Source of the DNA: Bacteroidia bacterium
GTDB lineage: Bacteria > Bacteroidota > Bacteroidia > Chitinophagales > Chitinophagaceae
Direction of reading: 5' to 3'
DNA: 64,000 nt
Assembly: GCA_030427635.1 (NCBI GenBank)
Contig: JAUIBA010000005.1
Span: 62,001-126,000 of the forward strand
Part shown: one piece after another, positions 43,269-52,004 of the stretch
Numbering within the stretch: position 1 is the stretch's first letter
How the letters are laid out: the number at the start of each line of letters is the position of its first letter
Translations under genes and position numbers: made by a program
Notes under the pieces: generated by a model
Told to the model about the DNA's origin: nothing
Seen by the model: the letters and a program-made list of their open reading frames with translations, nothing else
Databases searched by the model: none

Positions 43269-46079
43269 TTATCGGATTTTAAGTGAAAGTGTGAGATTTG
43301 GCGTGATACCCAGATAGTTGACATTCGACTCAATCACGCTTCCTTCAGAAATGTAATACTGCTTATACCAAACATTAGTCTGGTTATACGCATTAAACAA
43401 TGATAAACTCATATAACCTATGTCCTTCTTATTGCTGTTGAAAATATGGTAGCTTGCTGAAAGGTCTAACCGGTGATAGTCCGGTAAGCGCAATGAGTTC
43501 TTTGTGGTAACAGTGAAATAGTCTTCACTTGTACCGTCGAGCAAAGTGATGGAGTATGACCCCGCTGGCGCTGTATAAGGCCTGCCGGTTGCATATACCA
43601 ATGTGGCAGAGAAATCCCATCTTTTATATTTATAGACGCTAACAGCTTTGAATTCATGTGTCACGTCCTGGTTGGCAGCGAAGTAACCTTCACCATAAAC
43701 ATCAAAGTGATTCCTTGCCTGACCCAATGAATAACTTACCCATCCGGTAAATTTTCTTGCCTTTTTCTGTACAAGCAGTTCAATGCCCTTTGCAAAACCA
43801 TAACCGGTATAAAAGCTCTCATTTACTGTAGTAGAGAACCGGGTAGTGGAAAAGCGCATGGAATACTCACTGATATTCTCAAGGTCTTTCTTGTAAGCCT
43901 CTACACTGAACAGGTAGTTATTTGTCTCGTAACTGACACCTGCTATATAGTGTGTTGACTTGCTTACAGGAACTTTTGTCTCATCAGAAAGAATCCAGAA
44001 ATCCCTGCTGCCGGATAGGATATCTTCTCTCGTTATACGGTTAGCGAACTGGTAGAACTGTCCATATGAACCTTTTAATGAAAGTCTATCTGTAATATTC
44101 AGGCCGGTAGCCAAACGTGGCTCCTGATAAAGTTTTCCCGTAATATCGAAATAACTGAGCCTTATGCCTGGCTTTATCTCCAATCGTTTTTTAAAGAACG
44201 TCATTTTGTCCTGTATATAACCGCCAGTCAAAATACCATGTCCGCTCCTTGCCAGCACTTCCGAGGTATCGTCCTGGCTGTAGTTATAGTTGATGTCATA
44301 ATCTGTACCGAAAATGCCGAAACCCAGGTCACTCCATTTGAACAGGTTCCATTCGTAATCAGATTTAAAGCTGAGGTCTGTCAGGTCATTATTTTCCAGG
44401 ATACCATTTTTAATAGTAGTTGTTTCGCTGGTGCTGCTATTGGTTGTTGTACGTTCATTTGAGCGGTCACGTTCGCTGTAATAATTGGAATAACTCACCA
44501 GCGTATTACCATACAACCTATCTGCCCATTTGCGCGACCATTTAAGGCTCATACCTACATTGCCATAACGTGTAAGGTCAGTAGTACCATTACTGAACCC
44601 GGAAGAATTACCACCTCCAAAACCACCGGGAGCAGTGAAGTTGGTACTGTTGTCCAGTTTATCTATGCTGTAGAAATAGCTGTAGGCAATATTGTCTTTT
44701 TCGGTAGGCTTATAAGTTACTTTGACATTCAGATCGGAAAAATAAGATGTGGTTTTGGTTTCATCAGACGGGCCTCCCCCTGGGCCTCCTGTCATTACTG
44801 GCTGCTGTTCGGTCTCATTGTCGTTTTGGTTAAAAGAATCAAATATCCAATTGTATATCGGCCCCTTCCATGATCTGCGCCATGCAGCCATAATGGAAAT
44901 GTTCTCGGTCAACGGTATCTCTGTAAACAAGTTGCAGCTAAGCAGGCTTATATCTCCGCCTAGATTAAAGTTCTTTTTATTGCCCTCTTTACCGGTAAGC
45001 TCCATTACGCTCGACAATCTGCCGCCAAATTTCGAATCGAACCCTCCTTTATACAACTGCACATCCTTTACCGCATTTGCATTGAACGCACTGAAAAATC
45101 CATACAAATGATCCACATGGTAAATCGTAAAGCCGTCATAAACTACAAGGTTCTGGTCGGGTGTACCTCCCCGCACATACAGGCCAGATGACGATTCATT
45201 TGAAGCGCTTACCCCGGGCATCAACTGAAATGCGCGCATCACATCCTTCTCTCCCACATTGGGCAACTCAGCAAGCTTAGCCGGAGATAGTTTTATCATG
45301 CTCAGGTCCCCGGATGACATTTTCATCATATCGTTCCTGTTCCCGGTAACGACCACATCTTTCAGACTTACTGCTCCACCTGGGAAAAGCTCTATAATGA
45401 AATTACCAGTTTGCATCTGCGGGTTGAGGTATATGGTCCGGGTCAGATATCCCAAATAACTGGCAGATATTGTTGCTGTGTCTGAGGGCACATTCAGTAA
45501 AGAGAAGAGGCCATCTGCATTACTGACCGTGCCTATACCAGTACCAGATACCGTAACCGTAACGAACGGTAACGGTTCACCCGATGCCACATCCACAACC
45601 TTGCCCGATATGTTGAAGTTCTTTTTCTCTGCCGGACCTTCAAATTTTTTCTGTACAGGCATTACCTCGGCTAATTTCCCATCCTCAGTATATATGGTTG
45701 ATGTTCTGTCGTACTTGATAGTGATATTCAACGCTGAATCAATGTAGTATGTCATTTTGTCCAATGGCTTTATTGACACTCCCGGGTCCCGCGTAGTGAT
45801 CTCTATGGCCCTTGTAAATGGCGTTTTAGAGAACCAATAAGAGAAATAACGCTTTTTGCAATAATTAGAATCATAGATGATATTCACCTTGTAGTTGGTC
45901 ATAAGAGTCTGGTAAACCTCATGTAACGTGGCAGAGGCAAACTGGTCGTTGACAACTATCTTATCCAAAGGCGAAGGAGGCATAGCTGCCTTCTTCTTAA
46001 TGAGCTGGCCATGACAAGGGTTAGCTAAAAATAATGTGACAATTACAAGATATTTACGCATTGGTATAGAATGAAACAT
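43269..46079 (-). CDS. TonB-dependent receptor with STN-like and CarboxypepD-reg N-domains
   Basis: A 936-residue outer-membrane receptor. The start may be at 46079 or, better for the signal peptide (RKYLVIVTLFLANPCHG), at the ATG at 46061. After the signal comes an STN-like domain (about 38-118: KIVVNDQFASATLHEVYQTL), a CarboxypepD-reg domain (about 150-230: SGKVVDVASGEPLPFVTVTV), a plug (about 245-360: DVVVTGNRNDMM, SGLYVRGGTPDQNLVVYDG) and a barrel to the C-terminus. Receptors with STN-like domains often relay ligand binding to a regulator. Here a DUF4249 partner (2 bp downstream), a LytTR regulator and a divergent LytS-type kinase are adjacent, so a ligand-sensing role is plausible. Confidence 0.92.
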   Translation of the reverse strand: MFHSIPMRKYLVIVTLFLANPCHGQLIKKKAAMPPSPLDKIVVNDQFASATLHEVYQTLMTNYKVNIIYDSNYCKKRYFSYWFSKTPFTRAIEITTRDPGVSIKPLDKMTYYIDSALNITIKYDRTSTIYTEDGKLAEVMPVQKKFEGPAEKKNFNISGKVVDVASGEPLPFVTVTVSGTGIGTVSNADGLFSLLNVPSDTATISASYLGYLTRTIYLNPQMQTGNFIIELFPGGAVSLKDVVVTGNRNDMMKMSSGDLSMIKLSPAKLAELPNVGEKDVMRAFQLMPGVSASNESSSGLYVRGGTPDQNLVVYDGFTIYHVDHLYGFFSAFNANAVKDVQLYKGGFDSKFGGRLSSVMELTGKEGNKKNFNLGGDISLLSCNLFTEIPLTENISIMAAWRRSWKGPIYNWIFDSFNQNDNETEQQPVMTGGPGGGPSDETKTTSYFSDLNVKVTYKPTEKDNIAYSYFYSIDKLDNSTNFTAPGGFGGGNSSGFSNGTTDLTRYGNVGMSLKWSRKWADRLYGNTLVSYSNYYSERDRSNERTTTNSSTSETTTIKNGILENNDLTDLSFKSDYEWNLFKWSDLGFGIFGTDYDINYNYSQDDTSEVLARSGHGILTGGYIQDKMTFFKKRLEIKPGIRLSYFDITGKLYQEPRLATGLNITDRLSLKGSYGQFYQFANRITREDILSGSRDFWILSDETKVPVSKSTHYIAGVSYETNNYLFSVEAYKKDLENISEYSMRFSTTRFSTTVNESFYTGYGFAKGIELLVQKKARKFTGWVSYSLGQARNHFDVYGEGYFAANQDVTHEFKAVSVYKYKRWDFSATLVYATGRPYTAPAGSYSITLLDGTSEDYFTVTTKNSLRLPDYHRLDLSASYHIFNSNKKDIGYMSLSLFNAYNQTNVWYKQYYISEGSVIESNVNYLGITPNLTLSLKIR

Positions 46080-46169
46080 ACAAACATCAATTATTCCACT
46101 CTACCATTTTCAGCAAATAGATGTAATCGGCAAATGCAGCGATAGAAAGCTGAAATCCTGCGATATGGC

Positions 46170-46191
46170 CTGATGTTTCAATTAACATCAG
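46170..46191. promoter_or_regulatory. Operator-like palindrome in divergent gap
   Basis: Inverted repeat CTGATGTT-N6-AACATCAG (8 bp each) in the 281-bp gap between the TonB receptor and the kinase gene. It could be a LytTR-type or other regulator site. The rest of 46080-46360 shows no clear -7 element. Confidence 0.4.
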
Positions 46192-46360
46192 ACTGCAATC
46201 ATACAAACCTGCGCAGCAAAGAGTATTGGTTTGGGTCGTATCTTTTCTTGATTTTGTCGCAAAACAGCGGTCATCTCAGTAGATATGCCGACCTTTCAAA
46301 TTCATATTGCAGGCGTTTCTTCAGTAACCCGAGTGTCTGCATTGATAACAATTGAAGTTT

Positions 46361-47431
46361 ATGAATAAGGAGGTGTCAACTGTAAAAGAAAAAAACTGGT
46401 TGAGCCTAATGTTGCACGTAGCTAGTTGGGCGATATTCCTTACGCTGCCATTTCTGCTGCGCAACAATAACGGAGGGAAGCCGCGCCTCCCAAGGCATAT
46501 GCCGCCTCCGGTTCATCTGACCGCAGACAACATAAACCATCTGCAGTATGAGCCGCTTGTGCTCAACCTCATGATGATTCCTTTGTTCTATTTGAATACA
46601 CTATACCTCGTACCCAGGTTGCTAATGAAAAGAAAATACTGGCAGTTCATTGGTATTCAAATACTTAACCTATTGATCATCAATTTCCTTATCGGTTTCC
46701 TTCACCGCCACTCTGTGCCCGAAATGCCGCCCATGAGAATGGGTATTACATTCTTCATTTACGCTTTGATCGTTCTATTCGCAATTTGTTATTGCCTTAT
46801 AAGGCACAACGTGGAAAACGAAAGGCAGCAAAAGGAAAAAGAGAATGAGAGCCTGAGGTCTGAACTGACATTCCTGCGCTGGCAAATAAGCCCGCACTTT
46901 ATGTTCAATGTATTGAACAATATGGTGGCGCTTTCAAGGGTCAAGTCAGACAAGCTGGAACCTATGCTGATACGGCTGTCTACACTCATGCGATATATGG
47001 TTTACGACAATGATGAGAAAAAGGTATCCATAGCCAAAGAACTGGAGTATTTGCAAAGCTACATTGACCTTCAAAGCATACGTGTAGGTACAGAAGTGGA
47101 TATAAAGACAGACTTTTATGTAAATAATAATGAGAATGTGATGATAGAGCCTATGCTTCTCATTCCATTTGTGGAAAATGCCTTCAAACATGGAACCGGC
47201 ACCGTAGCGCAGCCCTTCATTCATGTAAGCCTCGGTATATCAGATAGCCAATTACTTTTCGCAGTCAAGAACAGATATTCGTCTGTTCAGCATTCCTTTG
47301 ACGACTCTCACGGTATCGGCCTGGCCAACGTTCAACGCCGCCTGGATCTCATTTATGAAAAAAAATACATTTTGAATGTAAACACAAGTGATGGTCTTTT
47401 CTTTGTGACCTTACAGATCGACCTTAGGTAA
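46361..47431 (+). CDS. LytS-type sensor histidine kinase
   Basis: About 356 residues from the ATG at 46361. Four membrane segments in residues 15-145 (ASWAIFLTLPFLL, LMMIPLFYLNTLYLVPR, IGIQILNLLIINFLIGFL, IYALIVLFAICYCL), a coiled-coil stretch, then the His-kinase domain: LRWQISPHFMFNVLNN with phospho-acceptor His near residue 179, YIDLQSIRVG, LIPFVENAFKHGT as the N box and GIGLANVQRRLDLIYE as the G box. It probably phosphorylates the LytTR regulator at 41663. Divergent to the TonB receptor. The TTG at 46352 is less likely. Confidence 0.92.
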   Translation: MNKEVSTVKEKNWLSLMLHVASWAIFLTLPFLLRNNNGGKPRLPRHMPPPVHLTADNINHLQYEPLVLNLMMIPLFYLNTLYLVPRLLMKRKYWQFIGIQILNLLIINFLIGFLHRHSVPEMPPMRMGITFFIYALIVLFAICYCLIRHNVENERQQKEKENESLRSELTFLRWQISPHFMFNVLNNMVALSRVKSDKLEPMLIRLSTLMRYMVYDNDEKKVSIAKELEYLQSYIDLQSIRVGTEVDIKTDFYVNNNENVMIEPMLLIPFVENAFKHGTGTVAQPFIHVSLGISDSQLLFAVKNRYSSVQHSFDDSHGIGLANVQRRLDLIYEKKYILNVNTSDGLFFVTLQIDLR

Positions 47432-47444
47432 ACTTCAGACCAGA

Positions 47445-47700
47445 AGCCGTTTGTATGCAAGTGTTTTCCCGCCTGGCGTAAATTCCGTCTACGTCACAGT
47501 AAAGCGCGGCCTCCTGACCGCTGTTTCCCACTTGTGTCCACAATAAAAGACGCCCCTCTCAGGCCGGTCTCTCACAGGCCCCGTCCACTATCAGGACGCC
47601 ACAGCCCAATCTACCCAGCTTTGGCGCATGTGTTTTCCACTTACGCCCACAACACAGCAACTCTTTTCGACTTGCATAACACACATTCAGAAACAAACTT
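47445..47700. repeat. Decayed interspersed repeats
   Basis: Within the 399-bp gap 47432-47830, the modules TTGGCGCATGTGTTTTCCAC (near 47621), CAGCAACTC..GACTTGC (near 47655) and CCGTCTACGTCACAGTAAAG (near 47488) are recognisable relatives of those at 36914, 41460 and 37211. The remaining ~130 bp upstream of 47831 has no recognised feature. Confidence 0.6.
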
Positions 47701-47830
47701 TCCATAGCAAAACAACACCGGCAACACTCCCAAAAATCACGATTCCGAAAACATATCCACAAATCCCCACCTATCACCCCCCACCTCATACACCAGCACT
47801 AACTTTGTCACTCCTATAAAATCACTTGCT

Positions 47831-48514
47831 ATGAAAACAGAACAACAGAAACAGGCCGAAAACCTATACTTCCACACAAACCTTACAAAAACAGAAATTG
47901 CCGATGCTGTAGGCGTAAGCCGCCGCACACTCCACTACTGGGTCAGTCATAACCATTGGGATACCATCCGTCAGGCAGCACAGTCCATGCCCACCATTAT
48001 TACCGGCAATTGTTACATTATCCTCTCGCAGCTGCAGAACAGTATTCTTGACCGTACAGATACGCCCATCACCACACAGGAGGTAAACACCATGGCAAAG
48101 CTCGTCAACACAATTACAAAGCTCAACGCAAAAGCAGCCCTCTGCGAAAACCTCGAAGCGCTTACCAACTTTCTCGATTTCACCCAGCATGCCGACCCTA
48201 CCCTCGCAGCCCGGCTCCAGCCCATTGTTGCCGCATATGCCGGCCATACAGCAGCAGCACAGCAGCCCCCAGGCGCACCATCGCCATCTCCCCGCGATTC
48301 CCCCGAAGAGCTCCTGCTGGACCAGGAAGACCTTGCCGCACTGGCGGCAGAACAGAAAGCCGCCACACAACCGGCAGCAACACCCACACCACCTGCCAAA
48401 CCTACACCAGCCACTCCACACACTAAGCCCGGCACCATGCCACCACCAGCCCCCCACCTCAATCGTGCCGCCCGGAGAGCCATGGCACGTAACAGTGCAA
48501 ACAAAAACACCTAA
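47831..48514 (+). CDS. HTH protein resembling terminase small subunit, Pro/Ala-rich tail
   Basis: A 227-residue protein. Residues 15-52 form a helix-turn-helix of the terminase-small-subunit type: LTKTEIADAVGVSRRTLHYW followed by VSHNHWDTIRQAA. Residues 60-140 are helical. From about 145 the protein is low-complexity Pro/Ala/Thr (AATQPAATPTPPAKPTPATP), and the last 16 residues are basic (NRAARRAMARNSANK). Similar 'HTH plus tail' proteins occur in Bacteroidota phage islands, but no capsid, portal or terminase large subunit is nearby, so it is an orphan. Function unknown; DNA binding is the reasonable guess. Surrounded by decayed repeats. Confidence 0.65.
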   Translation: MKTEQQKQAENLYFHTNLTKTEIADAVGVSRRTLHYWVSHNHWDTIRQAAQSMPTIITGNCYIILSQLQNSILDRTDTPITTQEVNTMAKLVNTITKLNAKAALCENLEALTNFLDFTQHADPTLAARLQPIVAAYAGHTAAAQQPPGAPSPSPRDSPEELLLDQEDLAALAAEQKAATQPAATPTPPAKPTPATPHTKPGTMPPPAPHLNRAARRAMARNSANKNT

Positions 48515-48595
48515 AGCGTTGATTTACAACAAAAAATTGTGCAGAAAAACAACTCTGCACTTTCGCCCATTGTACTCGCAGCACTCTTATTCAGA

Positions 48596-48670
48596 CACAC
48601 ACCCCACTGGCGGGTTTGACACATAGCCAACTCGTGCCTCACCTAATTCCGCCAGATTGCATCTGGCATG
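48596..48670. repeat. Interspersed hairpin repeat, copy 6
   Basis: Contains CCACTGGCGGGTTTGACACA, CCAACTCGTGCCTCACCTAA and a GCCAGA/TCTGGC hairpin (48651-48667). It lies downstream of the HTH gene. The rest of 48515-48946 has no gene; a short inverted repeat near 48871-48886 is weak. Confidence 0.75.
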
Positions 48671-48946
48671 GCACCTGGGCGCTACCCCTCTCAGTACCCG
48701 CTATCAGCAGGAAACAACCAAGCACTACCATTGAAACATAAGTAATCATATAAGAAAAACAGAGTACCGTATAGCAACCATCGCACACAGGAAGCCACAA
48801 ACTCAATTTGATATCGCCGGAATATTTTTAGCTAAGAAGCAAAGAATCACCCCATTTCTCACGTCTTTATATATAGACCGGCCAGTCTGGAAAATAGGGT
48901 TCAGCACCTGCTGCACCTCCTTGCTTACTCTTTAAAACTATTCCTT

Positions 48947-50683
48947 ATGTGCCGTTCTATATTTACCGGTCTGCTGCTGTTCATATACACAGCCACCGTA
49001 GCACAAACCCGCCAGAAACTGGAAATAACCGCAGCCACAGTGTTTCAGAAAGGAGCCGAGCTTACCAGCAATACTACCGTTATGCTGAAATCCGGCGAGA
49101 ATGAACTACTGTTTACCAATGTAGCTGCCAATGTCAATACTTCCAGCCTCATGATTAATGCCACTAATGATGTAGTCATAGAATCTGCTGTATTTCAGCG
49201 AAACTATCTGGAGCCGGATATGGCCAGCCCTGTCGCAACCCGGCTCAACGATAGTATCACACGTCTGCAGGCCGTGCGCGACGATGCTACCGACCGCCTG
49301 CTTGCCGTATCAGAGCAGATTACCATCCTCCAGCAAAATCGTGTTATTAAAGGAGACCAGACAGGCATGTCTGTAGCAGACCTGATGAAGCTGGTAGACG
49401 CTGCCGGTGAAAAAATGGAAAAATGCAATGTACGCAAGCGGGCATTGGAAGCAGAGATAAAATCCTTGAATGAAACTATCTCCCGCATCAGCAATCAGTT
49501 GATGCAGCAAACAAGCGGAAAACTACTTCCTGGCAGCCAGCTGCTGGTAAAGGCATATGCACCTAAAACCTGTAATGCGCACATCACCATAAGCTATGTT
49601 ACTCCCGATGCCGGATGGACACCTCTTTACGATATTATAGCGGTCAACACCAGCAGCCCGGTAAAAATCTATTATAAAGCCAATGTTTACCAGAACACAG
49701 GCATAGACTGGAACAAAGTAAAGCTGCAGCTTTCCGGTGGCAACCCCAATGAAACCGTACAGGCCCCTGTAGTAAGACCCCTGCACCTCTACTATTATAC
49801 ACCGCAGCCTATAGCAATGCAGCAATTCACACCACAGCCAGCCCGGCAGGAAACAGTATTGGCCCATAACGACATAAAATCTTTAAGCACTACCGAAATT
49901 GCTGACGCAACCTCAATGACACCAGGTATATACCAGGCACAGCGGGGCAGAGCGGGAAGTATTAGCGGAGCAAGAAAAACAGGCACACTATATATCGTAG
50001 ACGGCGTGCAGGTACAGAATATAGGAGAAGGACAATCCTCTATGGACCATTATGTAACCAGTGATAATACGGGCATGAACGTAACATTCGATATAGAACT
50101 GCCTTACACCATACCTGCCGATGGCAACAGGCACCTTGTTGCTGTTAAAAAGCAGGAAGTACCTGCCACATATCGCTACTTTGCAGCGCCTAAGTACGAT
50201 AAGGATGCATTCCTGCAGGCAGCCATTACCGGCTGGGAAAACCTCAACATAATGCCCGGACTGGCCAATATTTTCTTTGACGGAACATATATCGGTCAGG
50301 GCATTCTGGATACCAGAAGCGTTAAGGACACCCTGTTCCTCTCTATGGGACGCGATAAGAAGATAATAATCAAGCGCGATGCCGATGCCGCAAAACGCAG
50401 CGTAAAATCTCTGGGCACTAACGTCACAGAAACATTCGGCTATACGATTACCGTTCGTAATACCCGGAAAGAAACAGTACAGTTAATGCTCACAGATCAG
50501 ATACCGGTAAGCAAAGACAACAGCATAGTTATAGACAATGTAGAAACAGGAGAAGGTATCATTGATGAGAACACCGGCATCACAGAGTGGGCCCTTAACC
50601 CTGCACCCGGCGTAAAAACAGAATTACGCCTGGCATACAGGGTAAAATACCCTAAGAACAAAACTGTCATGGGCCTCAGGTAA
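48947..50683 (+). CDS. DUF4139/DUF4140 (MuiA-like) exported protein with plug-like insertion
   Basis: A 578-residue exported protein. Signal 1-19 (ends TVAQ), DUF4140 about 24-120 (ITAATVFQKGAELTSNTTVM), a coiled-coil hairpin about 85-190, then DUF4139 about 205-578 (PDAGWTPLYDI, IYYKANVYQNTGIDWNKVKL, NTRKETVQLMLTDQIPVSKD, TEWALNPAPG). Between the two halves of DUF4139 lies a segment, about 310-362, with RGRAGSISGARKTGTLYIVD and GVQVQN, which reads like a TonB plug motif rather than DUF4139. The family is linked to mucoidy-inhibitor MuiA; the true role is unknown. The plug-like insertion has been kept in several Bacteroidota homologues as I recall. It ends in the hairpin at 50688. Confidence 0.85.
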   Translation: MCRSIFTGLLLFIYTATVAQTRQKLEITAATVFQKGAELTSNTTVMLKSGENELLFTNVAANVNTSSLMINATNDVVIESAVFQRNYLEPDMASPVATRLNDSITRLQAVRDDATDRLLAVSEQITILQQNRVIKGDQTGMSVADLMKLVDAAGEKMEKCNVRKRALEAEIKSLNETISRISNQLMQQTSGKLLPGSQLLVKAYAPKTCNAHITISYVTPDAGWTPLYDIIAVNTSSPVKIYYKANVYQNTGIDWNKVKLQLSGGNPNETVQAPVVRPLHLYYYTPQPIAMQQFTPQPARQETVLAHNDIKSLSTTEIADATSMTPGIYQAQRGRAGSISGARKTGTLYIVDGVQVQNIGEGQSSMDHYVTSDNTGMNVTFDIELPYTIPADGNRHLVAVKKQEVPATYRYFAAPKYDKDAFLQAAITGWENLNIMPGLANIFFDGTYIGQGILDTRSVKDTLFLSMGRDKKIIIKRDADAAKRSVKSLGTNVTETFGYTITVRNTRKETVQLMLTDQIPVSKDNSIVIDNVETGEGIIDENTGITEWALNPAPGVKTELRLAYRVKYPKNKTVMGLR

Positions 50684-50687
50684 ACGA

Positions 50688-50719
50688 CAGCGGGAGTGTC
50701 TTTATAGACACTCCCGCTG
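50688..50719. terminator. Strong bidirectional terminator
   Basis: Perfect 14-bp stem (CAGCGGGAGTGTCT / AGACACTCCCGCTG) with a 4-nt loop in the 65-bp gap between two convergent genes. Confidence 0.85.
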
Positions 50720-50748
50720 CATACTAAATCAGATTTTGTTTGATATAC

Positions 50749-51399
50749 CTATCCCGGCATACGGGCTATGTAAACAGACATTTCCTTGAGCTGGTCCACC
50801 ACCTGAGGATTAGTTGGCTTACATGCTTTTGCTTTATTAAAGTATATTTTACAGTTACGGAAGTCCCTGCGCTGTGCACACAGTCCCGACAGTTGCAGAT
50901 ATGCCATAGCCTCATTCTCTTTATCAGGCAGCCCTATCTGTATCGCTTTACGCAGGTGCTCATAAGCTTCTTTTGTATTACCCTTACGCTGTGCTATTGC
51001 TCCCAACTGCAGGTATGCTGTACCCTCATATTCTTTCTCCGGCATACCCGACTCCAGCCCTTTGCGCAGTTGCGCTTCTGCCGCATCCAGGTCTTCACCC
51101 ATAGTAGATATGTTGGCCTGCAGCATATAGTACGTAGAGCGTATCGGTTTGTAAAGCAGATTCGGATACTTCACCATTTTCATCAGCTTCGCTACCCCAT
51201 CCATATCACCCGACTCTATATAGCCCTGTATCAGGGTCATTGGGCCTATAAGGAAGTAAGCCACTACCATTACTATAGATATCAGGAAAGGTATCCATGC
51301 TATCCACCATGTCACCTGAAAACCTACTACAAAGCCCAGTATCAGCATCAGTGCCGCTATCGGGAGACGGTAAAAAACCAGTATTTTACGTATATTCAT
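50749..51399 (-). CDS. Membrane-anchored TPR protein
   Basis: A 216-residue protein. Two N-terminal membrane helices (about 8-28 and 31-52) are followed by TPR-type helices: ISTMGEDLDAAEAQLRKGLE, TAYLQLGAIAQRKGNTKEAY, AMAYLQLSGLCAQRRDFRNC. The TPR face is probably cytosolic or periplasmic; orientation cannot be decided. Function unknown; likely a scaffold. A TATCTTTG promoter element lies 17 bp upstream. It is convergent with DUF4139. Confidence 0.82.
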   Translation of the reverse strand: MNIRKILVFYRLPIAALMLILGFVVGFQVTWWIAWIPFLISIVMVVAYFLIGPMTLIQGYIESGDMDGVAKLMKMVKYPNLLYKPIRSTYYMLQANISTMGEDLDAAEAQLRKGLESGMPEKEYEGTAYLQLGAIAQRKGNTKEAYEHLRKAIQIGLPDKENEAMAYLQLSGLCAQRRDFRNCKIYFNKAKACKPTNPQVVDQLKEMSVYIARMPG

Positions 51400-51415
51400 A
51401 TCTGAATTTGGGCCG

Positions 51416-51423
51416 CAAAGATA
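51416..51423 (-). promoter_or_regulatory. Candidate TPR-protein promoter (-7 TATCTTTG)
   Basis: Exact TAnnTTTG on the minus strand, 17 bp before the ATG at 51399. Confidence 0.55.
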
Positions 51424-51536
51424 CTACAATTAGCTTTTTGCAGGTAAGTGTATTTCCCCTCTGAAATATGTACTATGAAACAAAATAGCGAAAAAGGCCC
51501 TGTTTTCTCTAAGACAAAAGCCAGGCCGGTATGTTA

Positions 51537-51803
51537 CTACCAGTATTTGTCAGTGGTGCATTCCAGTTTCTGGTCATAGACATTTACGTTACCGGCATTA
51601 TCAGTAACGGTCCATGTACGTGCGCTGTCTTCTTTATACTTGGATATATAGCTCTTCTTTACCCTGCATATCTTGGGCTGGGGAGCGTTGGCTATCAGTT
51701 TGCCATTCTGAGAAATATACAGCCTGCACGAATAGCAGTTATTCTTTTCGCAGGACATCATAAAAAAACAGGACAGCAATAGTGCGCACGTCAGTATTTT
51801 CAT
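51537..51803 (-). CDS. Small Cys-containing lipoprotein
   Basis: An 88-residue lipoprotein: signal KILTCALLLSCFFMMSC with lipid Cys18, then EKNNCYSC, a CxxC close to the anchor, and two more Cys (ICRVKK, LECTTD). The mature part is short and polar. No family recognised. Size and cysteine layout resemble the lipoprotein at 12326-12601. A TATCTTTG element (51808-51815) lies only 4 bp before its ATG, so its mRNA should be leaderless. Confidence 0.68.
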   Translation of the reverse strand: MKILTCALLLSCFFMMSCEKNNCYSCRLYISQNGKLIANAPQPKICRVKKSYISKYKEDSARTWTVTDNAGNVNVYDQKLECTTDKYW

Positions 51804-51807
51804 GCCT

Positions 51808-51815
51808 CAAAGATA
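51808..51815 (-). promoter_or_regulatory. Candidate lipoprotein promoter (-7 TATCTTTG), leaderless
   Basis: TAnnTTTG on the minus strand ends 4 bp upstream of the ATG at 51803. Confidence 0.5.
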
Positions 51816-51990
51816 TAAAGTATATTCAACTTTGTTCCTGATGTTTTTGTAATTTCCACTACACATATCTGATAAGAGCAAAGACAGCAAATGATAAAAT
51901 GCCATAAGTGAACCAGACAGCACAAAATCACTGTCCACAATATCTGCTATTGCTATGACCTTACAATCACTACGCTATTTAAAATCCCCG

Positions 51991-51998
51991 TACATTTG
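51991..51998 (+). promoter_or_regulatory. thi operon promoter (-7 TACATTTG)
   Basis: TAnnTTTG match that ends 7 bp before the 5' strand of riboswitch helix P1, exactly where transcription should start for the aptamer to be at the mRNA 5' end. Confidence 0.65.
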
Positions 51999-52004
51999 TT
52001 GCGG

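Noticed and set aside
48189-48626. Frame overlapping the HTH gene and running into the repeat
   Set aside because: Out of frame with the HTH protein, His/Pro-rich low complexity, and its tail is repeat sequence.
50740-51405. A 221-codon plus-strand frame opposite the TPR protein
   Set aside because: Covers almost exactly the TPR gene on the other strand; the TPR helices are convincing and this frame is a Tyr/Cys/His-rich shadow.
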